From positions 33,351 through 97,350 of the forward strand of contig JAJEGY010000035.1 of NCBI GenBank assembly GCA_022819585.1: a stretch of 64,000 nucleotides of DNA. The letters run 5' to 3'. Made by a program: the position numbers and the translations under genes. Each line of letters opens with the position of its first letter. Position 1 is the stretch's first letter. The DNA comes from Dehalococcoidia bacterium (GTDB lineage: Bacteria > Chloroflexota > Dehalococcoidia > Lucifugimonadales > Lucifugimonadaceae). A model generated the notes under the pieces. That model saw only the letters and a list, made by a program, of their open reading frames with translations. It did not search any database and was not told the DNA's origin. Below are positions 1 to 8,097 of this stretch, one piece after another.

Positions 1-527
1 AGGATCGAGTGGTCCGTGATGTAAGCGAACACATTATCCATCCCGCACAACTCAGCAATCACTGGCGGCGGAGCAGCCGGATCACCCCCGCGAGCAAACG
101 TCTGATGGATAACCACTACTGGCACCGGACATCGCGACGTCACCTCCCCGTAGTACCTAACCAAATCCGACGGAGCCATCCCCCGAGGTATCCGCATCCG
201 AATGAAGTCAGCACCGGCATTCGCATAGTTCTCCGACAACCGCAAAGTCTCTCGCGCCGACCTCTCATCCACTCCCGCAATCACAAACTTCTGGCCCTCA
301 TGCGATGAAGTCACCACCTTAACCGTCTCCAACCTCTCCGCCTCGCTCAACATCGTCTCCTCGCCATTAGCCGTCACTACAACAAACCCGGACAACGGCG
401 TCTCCAACCATCTTCCAACGTTCCGTTCCAGAGCCCCGAAATCGACCGACTGCTCCTCGTCATCCTTGTACGGCGTCGGCGTCGGCGCCACTACTATCGG
501 CTGGTCGGATGATGGTATCGTTGACAT
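1..527 (-). CDS. Dihydrodipicolinate synthase/N-acetylneuraminate lyase (DapA) family protein, 3' end outside window
   Basis: An open minus-strand frame starts with ATG at 525-527 and runs off the left edge, giving about 175 residues. After a short Pro/Thr-rich start (VVAPTPTPYKDD) the protein follows the first half of the DHDPS/NAL TIM barrel: a phosphate-loop-like segment (VVTANGEETMLSEAER), a barrel strand (FVIAGVDE), a helix (ENYANAGADFIRMRIP) and a strand-turn (PVPVVVIHQTF). Family members are class I aldolases that form a Schiff base with a lysine, which would lie beyond the window. The substrate cannot be told; many paralogs act on sugar acids rather than in lysine synthesis. It diverges from the gene at 560 with only about 30 bases between the starts. 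Confidence 0.75.
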   Translation of the reverse strand, partial: MSTIPSSDQPIVVAPTPTPYKDDEEQSVDFGALERNVGRWLETPLSGFVVVTANGEETMLSEAERLETVKVVTSSHEGQKFVIAGVDERSARETLRLSENYANAGADFIRMRIPRGMAPSDLVRYYGEVTSRCPVPVVVIHQTFARGGDPAAPPPVIAELCGMDNVFAYITDHSI

Positions 528-559
528 ATCGAGTTGGCCCTTTGCGCTAGCTCTGCGAG

Positions 560-1408
560 ATGCAAGCGAGTCTAACCTTGTTCGCCAAACGCTTCATCAC
601 ATCACCTTCTCATCTTTTGCCGCCCGCGCTCGCCATCCTCTCGGTAGCTCTGATGGCATGCGGATCAGGTGATGAACCGGAGCAACTCGTAGAGGTCAAA
701 ACCACGGAAATAACCACTTCCGACTCCGTCAACGAACCCGCGCCTACGACAGCACCGGTCCCGCAACCCACCTCCCCTCTGACTGCAACTACGGCACCTC
801 CTGCAACTGTCACGCCTCAACCAACACAAGCACCGACCGCAACTACAGAACCCACGCCTGAACCCCCATACTGGACTCAGATCGGCATCCGCGACGCCAT
901 CGAAAAATATCCGCCCCTAAACGAACGCACCGACTACGCCCTCCGAAACAACCAAGAGTGGCTGAACGGCGAACCCACCTCGATAAAGGAGCTCCAAGAC
1001 GCCGGTCAGATCGTCCTGATCGACTTCTGGACCTACACTTGATACAACTGCGAGAACACGTGGCCGGCCCTGAGGGCATGGCATGAGAGCTACAAAGACC
1101 ACGGGCTCACCATCCTCGGAGTTCACACTCCCGAGTTCGAATTCGAAAAGAAAATCGAAAACGTGCGCGAAGCCGCCGAAGAAAACGACCTAGACTGGCT
1201 CATCGTCCAAGACAACGACTTCTCCACCTGGCGCTACTTCAACAACCGCTACTGGCCCGCCAAATACATCCTCGACACCAACAACAACCTCCGCTTCCAA
1301 CACTTCGGCGAAGGAAAATACGCGGAGACCGAGCAGGTAATTCGACTGCTTCTGACCGAAGCCGGGAATGATGTTGCGGGGATTGAGCCGACGTATCCTC
1401 TCAACTGA
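560..1408 (+). CDS. Candidate selenoprotein: lipoprotein thioredoxin-like (DipZ/TlpA-type redoxin) with UGA in place of the first CxxC cysteine
   Basis: The frame reads 160 codons to a TGA at 1040-1042 and then continues without shift for 121 codons to a TGA at 1406-1408. The junction reads DFWTYT-TGA-YNCENTWP. DipZ/TlpA-like redoxins have Cys-x-x-Cys exactly here (FWTYTCxNC), so the TGA occupies the nucleophilic cysteine. Downstream sequence keeps family blocks (GLTILGVHTPEFEFE, NNRYWPAKYILD, HFGEGKYAETE). The N terminus has a signal peptide with lipobox LMAC (Cys34), then a Thr/Pro-rich linker of about 70 residues, so the domain should sit outside the membrane. The likely role is thiol/disulfide or peroxide chemistry. 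The alternative is a nonsense mutation or sequencing error, but the lack of other lesions and the exact active-site placement favour selenocysteine. No tRNA-Sec or SelB gene lies in this window. Confidence 0.72.
1059..1085 (+). promoter_or_regulatory. Putative bacterial SECIS hairpin
   Basis: This is a stem-loop in the reading frame just after the TGA at 1040-1042. Pairs are 1059-1061 with 1083-1085 (including one G-U), 1063-1065 with 1080-1082, and GCCC 1067-1070 with GGGC 1074-1077, closing a UGA triloop at 1071-1073. There is a bulged G at 1062 and an internal loop at 1066/1078-1079. The apical loop begins 28 nt after the UGA and carries a G, which fits the spacing and loop G known for bacterial SECIS elements. 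Folding was done by eye. Confidence 0.5.
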
Positions 1409-1434
1409 ACCCGGTGGTGCCTCGGTAGTCGATT

Positions 1435-2136
1435 ATGGCCAGAATCCAGAAATATCCAGGAAGGACAGACGGTGGTTATACACGCATCGTGGGCGACGCT
1501 GCGCTGGGGAAGTTGTTGTCACGAACGCAGTCGGCGATCATCGCCGCAGGTACCGAATTGGAAAAAACCGTCTACGCGGAAGTAGAAAAACAGGGACGAG
1601 CCGTCACAGACTTGGATGCTTTTCTAGACGCGCCAACTTCAGTTCTAGGCGCTTACCTCGTCAACAAGCGGTCAATCAAAAGGTCTAGGCGCGTCCGGAT
1701 GGGTCGCTCTGAACCTGATTTGGTCATATTCGATACGGGTCAAAGACATGTTTACATAGTCGAACTCAAAGATGGCGATATGTTCGACACAAAAAAGGTA
1801 GATGGCGAGTTGAACACGTTAATCACGTTTCAAAACGCGATATCACCCCATATCCCTTACATGACCTCGATCCATTTTTGTTCATTCAATCAAACTGACA
1901 AAGCGCAAATCATCAGCGGATTCAAAGGAAAGATCGACGAAAACCAAGCGATGACAGGTGCCGAACTTTGTCAGATATTACAAATCGATTACGAGACAAT
2001 CCTGCAGCAGCGGCAGAGCGATGCAACCGCAAATCGCGCATTTTTCATCAACGAATTGCTTAAAGACCCCACGATTCGAAAGGACATCATCGAGATTTTG
2101 GTCTCTGCGATTGAGACTTCAAAAACATCGCGATGA
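1435..2136 (+). CDS. PD-(D/E)xK family type II restriction endonuclease (putative)
   Basis: A 233-residue protein with the nuclease signature P94-D95 followed by E110-L-K112 (PDLVIFDTG then VYIVELKDG), the PD-(D/E)xK fold core that binds Mg2+ and cleaves DNA. The rest is helical and not recognised. It is followed 45 bp later, on the same strand, by a DNA methyltransferase, the usual arrangement of a type II restriction-modification pair. Composition is AT-richer and the synonymous codons less C-biased than in housekeeping genes nearby, as expected of an acquired module. The recognition site cannot be predicted. The catalytic motif and partner support the call; no specific family name was recognised. 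Confidence 0.65.
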   Translation: MARIQKYPGRTDGGYTRIVGDAALGKLLSRTQSAIIAAGTELEKTVYAEVEKQGRAVTDLDAFLDAPTSVLGAYLVNKRSIKRSRRVRMGRSEPDLVIFDTGQRHVYIVELKDGDMFDTKKVDGELNTLITFQNAISPHIPYMTSIHFCSFNQTDKAQIISGFKGKIDENQAMTGAELCQILQIDYETILQQRQSDATANRAFFINELLKDPTIRKDIIEILVSAIETSKTSR

Positions 2137-2181
2137 TGGTCTAGTAGGAACATCCGACGCGCCAGCGTCTAGACTCCCCCA

Positions 2182-2877
2182 ATGACCGTCTACTCTAACG
2201 AACGAGCCTTCACAATCCCTCAAAGCTCCCTTCCTGACGGGTTACTCACCGACCAGCGTGTAACCATGGACGGCCTCACTCTAATGTCGCAACTCCCCGA
2301 CGACTCCATCGCCGCCGCATTCTTCGACCCCCAGTACCGAGGCGTCCTCGACAAACTCAACTACGGCAACGAAGGCGTCCTCCGAGGCAAGCAACGCTCG
2401 GCCCTTCCCCAGATGTCATCCGACACCATCGCCGAATTCATCCGAAACATCCACCGCGTCCTAGGTCCCAGCGGACACCTCTTCCTCTGGATCGACAAGT
2501 TCCACCTCTGCTCCGGCATCGACGACTGGACCCTCGAAACCACCCTCGAAATCGTAGACCTCATCACCTGGAACAAATCCCGCATCGGAATGGGCTACCG
2601 CACCCGCCGCACAGCCGAATACCTCATAGTCCTCCAAAAAGCCCCGAAACGGGCCAAAGGCATCTGGACCAGCCACAACATCCCCGACGTCTGGGAAGAA
2701 AAAGCCCCCTCATTAAAAGGTGTCCACCCCAAACCGGTTGAACTCCAGCGAGCCTTAATCGAAGCTACAACCGCGCCCGATGATCCGGTTTTGGATCCTG
2801 CCGCGGGGAGTTTCAGTGTGCTTAAGGCGTGTCAGTTGGCGGGACGGACGTTTGTGGGGTGTGATGTGAATGGGTGA
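2182..2877 (+). CDS. Site-specific DNA methyltransferase, beta-class N4/N6 type
   Basis: A 231-residue amino-methyltransferase. The catalytic motif IV appears early as DPQY (in [12 protein letters not shown]), a variant of the usual DPPY, and the S-adenosylmethionine motif I appears late as [13 protein letters not shown]. This order, catalytic first and cofactor last, defines beta-class adenine-N6 or cytosine-N4 enzymes. The C-terminal block [18 protein letters not shown] is also typical of the family. It would protect the host from the nuclease encoded just upstream at 1435-2136. The start ATG at 2182 follows the nuclease stop by 45 bp. Whether the DPQY change affects activity is not visible from sequence; residues around it look conserved, so it is probably functional. 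Confidence 0.85.
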   Translation: MTVYSNERAFTIPQSSLPDGLLTDQRVTMDGLTLMSQLPDDSIAAAFFDPQYRGVLDKLNYGNEGVLRGKQRSALPQMSSDTIAEFIRNIHRVLGPSGHLFLWIDKFHLCSGIDDWTLETTLEIVDLITWNKSRIGMGYRTRRTAEYLIVLQKAPKRAKGIWTSHNIPDVWEEKAPSLKGVHPKPVELQRALIEATTAPDDPVLDPAAGSFSVLKACQLAGRTFVGCDVNG

Positions 2878-3016
2878 AACTGCTGGACGAGAACGTTACG
2901 ACCACAACTTCCAGATGAAATGCAGCTGCGGTACATGCAATCTCCTCGAGGCCAAAATCAACAAGAATGCGAAGGCATTAACCATCAGTTGTTTAGACCC
3001 GTTCCGGCAATCTTAA
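2870..3016 (+). CDS. Small CxCxxC protein, 48 aa
   Basis: A short frame overlaps the last 8 nt of the methyltransferase gene and codes for 48 residues with a Cys cluster ([13 protein letters not shown]) and one further Cys (SCLDPF). Spacing resembles half of a zinc ribbon. The overlapping start suggests translational coupling to the restriction-modification pair, where a small accessory or control protein would fit. There is no recognisable helix-turn-helix. It may also be the remnant of a larger Cys-rich protein or a chance frame. Confidence 0.35.
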   Translation: MGETAGRERYDHNFQMKCSCGTCNLLEAKINKNAKALTISCLDPFRQS

Positions 3017-3072
3017 GGTCAGTTAGCGATGCTCTTCAATATGACCCGACTAGCCAGCGGACTTGAACCAGA

Positions 3073-3828
3073 TCATTCCTCATCGGTTAATTCTTCGACT
3101 TTGTTTCGCAGTATCTGCTTTACGAAATCCGGTAACGTCTGCTGTGCATATCTAGCTAATCTGACTAACTCTTCGTGTTCACCCACTTCATGGCCAGCCC
3201 AAATAAGTTCCAACCGTTTGACAAGTCGAAGCGCGACGTGATCGTATCTGCTGGGCGTTGCCCAATAGCATGAACGACACACCTCTTCTAAACGGTCATC
3301 TGTCCAATTCCTGCAATGTTCACACGACCATGATTTCGCTCGGTTGCACGAACCACATAGCAACATGAATTCCTCAGGTGGGGATTGTTCATCATCGCCT
3401 GCAACCTCATATGGGACACGATGATCAATCTGCAGATAACGAGGCTCGTATTCGATCGAAAAGATCCCGCAACGTGATCCTAGCGTCTCTACGAGAGTGC
3501 TCTTGAGATTTTTCGGCCATGCTTGACGTCCACGTAGCTGGCCAGCCCGTACGTCGTTTGGATCGCCAAACCGATAGGCCCCAATTTGTCTGCCATCTGA
3601 ACCAGTTACATTAAAAGTCTCCAAAGGGATGCCAAGTTCTCGAACATCACGCGCTGCTCGCGGAGGATGGTTATATCCATACGTATCCCGCAAATCTTCC
3701 GTAGTGATTGACCCATGTTCCAAAATGTGATCAATTACCGTTTTCGCACGTTTGGTTTTAACAGAATTCAAGAGTCGAAGGAAATCATCGGGAAGGTTTG
3801 AAGTACGTTGTTGATCTTCACTTGGCAT
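3073..3828 (-). CDS. HNH endonuclease, probable restriction enzyme
   Basis: A 251-residue protein with a winged-helix-like N-terminal part (about residues 20-75, SITTEDLRDTYGY) and an HNH nuclease core at about 130-170: the D-H pair in LQIDHRVPYEV, then LCGSCNRAKSWSCEHC carrying the Asn and zinc-binding CxxC pairs, and a further CRSC. HNH enzymes cleave DNA with a single metal in a beta-beta-alpha fold. It lies 11 bp downstream of a Dam-type methyltransferase on the same strand, so the two look like an operon and a type II restriction-modification system. Base composition is lower in GC than in the flanking housekeeping genes. The target sequence is unknown. Confidence 0.78.
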   Translation of the reverse strand: MPSEDQQRTSNLPDDFLRLLNSVKTKRAKTVIDHILEHGSITTEDLRDTYGYNHPPRAARDVRELGIPLETFNVTGSDGRQIGAYRFGDPNDVRAGQLRGRQAWPKNLKSTLVETLGSRCGIFSIEYEPRYLQIDHRVPYEVAGDDEQSPPEEFMLLCGSCNRAKSWSCEHCRNWTDDRLEEVCRSCYWATPSRYDHVALRLVKRLELIWAGHEVGEHEELVRLARYAQQTLPDFVKQILRNKVEELTDEE

Positions 3829-3839
3829 ACTCTTTAACT

Positions 3840-4745
3840 CTATTGAAATATCAGTTGAGTCGTTGCAGCAGGTTTGCGAGTCGCGCCGAGCGCTTGAAGT
3901 GCGGGAGAGATATAAAGCGATTCGTACGTTAACTCTGATCGCCCCAGTAAGGTGGCTTGTGTTGACCTGCCTGCCGATATTTCCACTCGAACGAGATCGA
4001 GATGGGCCGGTAACGGTTCACCGTAGACTCGGTCGCCGGTACGGCCATCGTAAGAGACAGCGAATGGAATATTCCGGTCATTTAGTTCCGCCAATTGGAC
4101 ACAAAACTCTTCGTGATCGAATTCTGGCAGATAACGGCGGTCACGTTGTCCCCGAACACCTTGGTACGGTGGGTCCATGTAAATAAAATCCCGTTCTTCG
4201 CACTCACGCAGCACTTTTTTGTAGTCCCAAGCCGTGAGTCTCGCTCTGTCATGAAAAAGTTGTGAGGTGCGAGTTATTCGTCTGCACATCTCCGCCGGCC
4301 TAGCCCCCTTCCGTCGGTTGTCTGGAGTGTTGTTGAACTCTCCTCCGGCGTTGTAGCGAATTGCTGCCTTTACGCACCTAGCCAGCAAATACAAAAAATC
4401 CGCCGGTTCTTGCCGTTGATTAAAGCGATCTCGAACTTTGTCGAAAAACGCTCGCTCGCGTCCAAGTTGCTCAACCCACATTGCAGTGTATTGGTCGCCT
4501 AATTCCCTGGGATGGTCAATAATCTGTTGCCAAAGTGTCATCAACGCCAAATGTGCGTCGTTTAGCCAAAACTCACCGGCGCGATTGCGATCAGCGACCG
4601 CAATGGACATCGCTGCTGAACCTGCAAATGGTTCGACGAATCTTGACATTCTCTTTGGAAGGTGATCTAAGATGATCGGCGCGATTCTGCGTTTGCTACC
4701 TTGGTACGGTATTGGTTGAGGTAACATCTTGCTTCTGTAATTCAT
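3840..4745 (-). CDS. Dam-family (D12 class alpha) DNA adenine-N6 methyltransferase
   Basis: A 301-residue enzyme with the alpha-class order: N-terminal PYQGSKRR, S-adenosylmethionine motif FVEPFAGSAAMS, a central variable target-recognition part, then catalytic MDPPYQGV (DPPY) and FAVSYDGRTGD. The length suits Dam/DpnM-like enzymes. It precedes the HNH nuclease by 11 bp in the same direction and should modify the nuclease's site. Because alpha-class enzymes carry short recognition regions, the site is probably 4-6 bp, but this is inference. The upstream small membrane protein (4806-4997) reads the same way, with 60 bp between them. Confidence 0.88.
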   Translation of the reverse strand: MNYRSKMLPQPIPYQGSKRRIAPIILDHLPKRMSRFVEPFAGSAAMSIAVADRNRAGEFWLNDAHLALMTLWQQIIDHPRELGDQYTAMWVEQLGRERAFFDKVRDRFNQRQEPADFLYLLARCVKAAIRYNAGGEFNNTPDNRRKGARPAEMCRRITRTSQLFHDRARLTAWDYKKVLRECEERDFIYMDPPYQGVRGQRDRRYLPEFDHEEFCVQLAELNDRNIPFAVSYDGRTGDRVYGEPLPAHLDLVRVEISAGRSTQATLLGRSELTYESLYISPALQALGATRKPAATTQLIFQ

Positions 4746-4805
4746 AGGAATTTCGGTTTCAATTCGGGTTCTCGATGGTAAACCTTCAGGAGCGACTTTC
4801 AGTCC

Positions 4806-4997
4806 TCATTTTTCGCCGAAGATCTGCAACAGCGCAACTATCGCAGCCACTTCAGCAATCCCTACGCCAACCAACCACATCACTAGACGAGATTGTAGAC
4901 GCTCAAGGTCGGCCTTAGTCGCTAGATGTTCATATTGACCTTCAAGCCGGCTGGCTCTCTGCTCCACCTTCGACAAACGTTGTTCAACTGAGACCAT
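4806..4997 (-). CDS. Small coiled-coil protein with C-terminal membrane helix, 63 aa
   Basis: The first 40 residues form heptad-like repeats (VEQRLSKVEQRASRLEGQ), followed by one hydrophobic helix of about 20 residues (LVMWLVGVGIAEVAAIVALL) and a short charged end. The layout matches small tail-anchored coiled-coil proteins of unknown function (XhlA/Bdr-like in shape only). A protein of the same design is encoded at 20169-20399, so the genome holds a family. No function can be assigned. It is read in the direction of the downstream D12 methyltransferase and may be co-transcribed with it. Confidence 0.6.
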   Translation of the reverse strand: MVSVEQRLSKVEQRASRLEGQYEHLATKADLERLQSRLVMWLVGVGIAEVAAIVALLQIFGEK

Positions 4998-5279
4998 GTT
5001 TCCTTAATCACCTTTTCCTAGCGGGTCATCCGTTTATATCTGGATCAATCGCAACTGTGTTGGACACATTGCGGGTGTGCGGTTTTGCAACTGTCATCCC
5101 TTGATGGTTTATTCGAATTACCTCTAGTGTATCAACAATTCTCGCTTCCTCAAGATCCAATGTCACAAGCCAGAATCCTTCGTTTCACATCCCGCCGTCA
5201 AAGATCGCTGACCCCATCATCTCACCCCATATATCCTTAACCACGCAAAAACAACCACCATCACAACCCACCTAACCCC

Positions 5280-6077
5280 ATGTCCCACCACTCCCTACAC
5301 GACTCACCCTTCGACCTCACAGACAAGACCGCCTTCGTAACCGGCGGAAACGGCGGCATCGGCCTTGGCATTGCCCAAGGTTTCATCGAGCATGGAGCCA
5401 ACGTAGCGATAGCCGCTCGCAACGCCGACAAGCTCTCCTCAGCCGTCGAAACCCTCACCCAAGCAGCCGGCGGCGAATCCTCCCACGTCCTCGCACTCTC
5501 CTGCGACGTCACCGACCGCGCATCTATCCAAGCCGCACTAGATGAGACGATGTCCGCTTTCGGCGGATGGGACATCATCGTCAACAACGCAGGAACCAAC
5601 CGACGCTCCGACGAGCCCCAGAACCTCTCCGACGAGGACTGGCGATACGTCATCGACACCAATCTCACCTCGATGCACAACGTCTCGTCCCTGACCTTCG
5701 ATCACATGCGAGACAAGGGCGCCGGAAAATACATCAACATCGGCTCCATGATGTCCATCTTCGGAACCGCATACGCCTCCGCTTACGCCGCATCCAAAGG
5801 CGGCGTTGTCCAGTACACAAAATCATGCGCCGTAGCATGGGCACGCCACAACGTCCAGGCAAACGCCATTCTCCCCGGCTGGATCGTCACCGAGATGACC
5901 AATCAGTTCAAGGAACTCTTCCCTGAACGCTACAAACTGGTCCAAGAACGCACTCCCGCCGACCGCTGGGGCATCCCCGCCGACCTTGCCGGAACCGCGG
6001 TATTTCTAGCCTCAAAAGCCTCCGACTTCGTAACCGGCACCTCCATCCCAGTAGACGGCGGCTACTCCGTCTGGTAA
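5280..6077 (+). CDS. Short-chain dehydrogenase/reductase (gluconate/2-deoxygluconate dehydrogenase-like)
   Basis: A 265-residue classical SDR. It has the NAD(P)-binding glycine motif TGGNGGIG near residue 21, the NNAG motif, catalytic Ser in NIGSMMS, the Tyr-x3-Lys pair in AYASAYAASKGG, and the C-terminal GTSIPVDGGYSVW typical of KduD/gluconate 5-dehydrogenase-like enzymes. It would reduce or oxidise a sugar acid or related polyol in the cytoplasm; the exact substrate is uncertain. The last ~96 codons are repeated, diverged, at 7676-7963 beyond the HEPN gene, which suggests an insertion or tandem duplication at this 3' end. Codons are strongly C-ending, unlike the gene that follows. Confidence 0.88.
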   Translation: MSHHSLHDSPFDLTDKTAFVTGGNGGIGLGIAQGFIEHGANVAIAARNADKLSSAVETLTQAAGGESSHVLALSCDVTDRASIQAALDETMSAFGGWDIIVNNAGTNRRSDEPQNLSDEDWRYVIDTNLTSMHNVSSLTFDHMRDKGAGKYINIGSMMSIFGTAYASAYAASKGGVVQYTKSCAVAWARHNVQANAILPGWIVTEMTNQFKELFPERYKLVQERTPADRWGIPADLAGTAVFLASKASDFVTGTSIPVDGGYSVW

Positions 6078-6223
6078 ATCTACGGGCTATCGGGTTGTTA
6101 GTCTTGTTGACCAAAGATATGGTTAGATGGGAGTTTGACCGAGTCCAATCATTGCCGGGCCAATTGCCTTTAACCAGTCGGAAATGTCATGCCGACATGC
6201 CATATGTACTTCAATAAAGGGAA

Positions 6224-7600
6224 GTGATGAAATCAATTGAACAATTCGGTAAGCCTATGATTGATTATGAAGGTGTAGCGGAGGCCGAATTCAAGGATAA
6301 CAACACAGCTCTTTCATTCAAAGGCTATTTCCAGGCTGCGCAATTCGATTCTGGACGGCTCGCGATTTCACTAGTGCCAACGGACGTTCAACGCCCACGG
6401 AGGATGACGATTGGAGGCGATACGAACCCTCAACTCTCATTTCAAGGTCAGGATTTGAATGGATGGGAATTGGAGACAATAGAACCGTTGTTCTTTTCAA
6501 GGTTGAGTTGGTTATTGGCGCCCATAGCAGAGCACCCTTCTCATCTGGATTTCGGGGCTGGTTACATTTTGGCCAAGCAAAAGACTACGGCGAATAACAC
6601 GTACCGTAAGGCGAAATTCGTGCTATCGAACTTCCTGTGGCACGACAACCAAGACGACGAACCAGAACCGTTAACGCTATGCGTGAACGGTCTTAGGGTT
6701 GCAATCGATCCTTTAGAAGAATACTCAAACATCGCGCGGAGGCTGGTCCAGACCAAGGGAATCGAACCGACTGCTTCGCTCTGTATCGAAAAACTCGATG
6801 GATCCGAAGCTCAGTTGTTTGAGTTTAAGGAAGACCTTGAAGAACTTCTCGTACCGTTGCGACTCGTCACTGGTAACTTCGTCGATTGGTACTTTGGCGA
6901 GGGCACCAGTGAGCGGGACGGAAAGACAATCGCAAGGATCCACAAGTACGTTGCTACTAACAGATATTCGAATACAGTTACCTTCCGACCGACTAGGAGC
7001 TCACAAATCAGCCTAGTGCCGAAGTTAGACTTAAATGAACTTATAGAGGCATATTTCGATCCTCGCAATCAGGGCCTCGATCATGCGACATTGAGGGAGT
7101 TAATCCACTATTTCACTAATGCTTGTGACGATTCCTCTTTTCTGGAATCTAGGGGATTACTGGCTTCCACCCTCACGGAGTTGATTTCCGCAAAGTATGC
7201 CGCCGTAACTACGATGTCCGAATTCATCCCGAAGCCTGTTTTCGATGTCAGAATTAGGCCATCCGTAGTGTCAACGATCAATGCAACTGAGTTAATAGGG
7301 AAACACAAACAACATCTAACAAATCAGTTGCAGGGTGCGTTTCGAACTACGTTTCGCCAAAAATTAAGGAATATGGTGAGCGAAGTAGGGCTAACGTTGA
7401 ACCGAGATGAGGTAAGTCGGATTGTAAATATACGCAATCATCTCGTACACGAAGGAACTTATCGTTCGGACTTCGAAAGTGGTAGTTGGTACGAGGATTA
7501 TCAGTTCATGATCTGGATAAACTTCATCGCTCTCTGCCGGTTATCCGGTTATAAAGGCGACCTACCTGAATATCCATCTGGCAGACTATTCACGGTATAG
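6224..7600 (+). CDS. HEPN-domain protein, putative ApeA-like defence ribonuclease
   Basis: A 458-residue protein that starts with a beta-rich region of about 250 residues and ends in a helical domain carrying R404-N-H-L-V-H409. This matches the R(N/H)xxxH active motif of HEPN ribonucleases, with an acidic/Trp-rich helix after it (GSWYEDYQFMIWIN). The general layout, a large N-terminal sensor-like part plus C-terminal HEPN, resembles ApeA anti-phage proteins, where the HEPN domain cleaves RNA on infection. The family call is by layout and motif only. Composition is clearly lower in GC than in neighbours, and the gene lies between an intact SDR and a 3' SDR fragment, next to two restriction-modification systems, consistent with horizontal arrival. 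Confidence 0.55.
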   Translation: MMKSIEQFGKPMIDYEGVAEAEFKDNNTALSFKGYFQAAQFDSGRLAISLVPTDVQRPRRMTIGGDTNPQLSFQGQDLNGWELETIEPLFFSRLSWLLAPIAEHPSHLDFGAGYILAKQKTTANNTYRKAKFVLSNFLWHDNQDDEPEPLTLCVNGLRVAIDPLEEYSNIARRLVQTKGIEPTASLCIEKLDGSEAQLFEFKEDLEELLVPLRLVTGNFVDWYFGEGTSERDGKTIARIHKYVATNRYSNTVTFRPTRSSQISLVPKLDLNELIEAYFDPRNQGLDHATLRELIHYFTNACDDSSFLESRGLLASTLTELISAKYAAVTTMSEFIPKPVFDVRIRPSVVSTINATELIGKHKQHLTNQLQGAFRTTFRQKLRNMVSEVGLTLNRDEVSRIVNIRNHLVHEGTYRSDFESGSWYEDYQFMIWINFIALCRLSGYKGDLPEYPSGRLFTV

Positions 7601-7675
7601 GTTCCTATCCGAGAACCATGTCGGCGTCAATCCCAAACCGATGTCGCGGGTGTTTGCTGAATCTTCTTCGACGCG

Positions 7676-7963
7676 TCGCCCAAAGGCGGCGTAGTCCAGT
7701 ACACAAAGTCCTGCGCCGTAGCATGGGCCCGCCACAACGTCCAGGCAAACGCCATCCTCCCCGGCTGGATCGTCACCGAAATGACCAACCAGTTCAAGGA
7801 ACTTTTCCCCGAACGCTACAAACTAGTCCAAGAACGCACCCCCGCAGACCGCTGGGGGAACCCCGCAGACCTCGCCGGAACCGCCGTATTCCTAGCATCA
7901 AACGCCTCCGACTTCGTAACCGGAACCTCCATACCAGTAGACGGCGGCTACTCCGTCTGGTAA
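7676..7963 (+). pseudogene. 3' fragment of a short-chain dehydrogenase, duplicate of the SDR at 5280-6077
   Basis: From about 7676 the sequence again encodes the SDR C-terminal third (KGGVVQYTKSCAVAWARH through VDGGYSVW and stop) with only scattered, mostly synonymous differences from 5790-6077. The Rossmann fold, catalytic Ser and catalytic Tyr are missing, so it cannot be an enzyme. An ATG at 7781 could start a 60-residue piece, but nothing suggests it is used. Similarity stops abruptly at the boundary with the HEPN gene region, marking a junction of recombination. Confidence 0.85.
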
Positions 7964-8015
7964 ACCACCCTTACACTTCATTCCCGGCGAAATCAGAAAC
8001 CCAAAGGGCAACGCC

Positions 8016-8097
8016 ACCCGTAGCGGCCGTTCGTGAACGGTCCGGGAGGGGCTGTGAAGGGAGCAAAGCGGGCCTTCGCAGAATGATGGACTCCCCC
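8016..8097 (+). repeat. Dispersed palindromic repeat, copy A
   Basis: A diverged copy of the repeat unit also found at about 59750-59832 and 62848-62933. It contains the inverted repeat GCCGTTCGTGAACGG and a second hairpin-forming part (GTGAAGGGAGC with GGGCCTTCGCAG), ending in an ATGGACTC-like tail. It sits between the SDR fragment and pstB with no ORF. Confidence 0.75.

Noticed and set aside
9..308. Arg/His-rich + strand frame at the left edge
   Set aside because: It is the antisense of the DHDPS-family gene that runs off the window.
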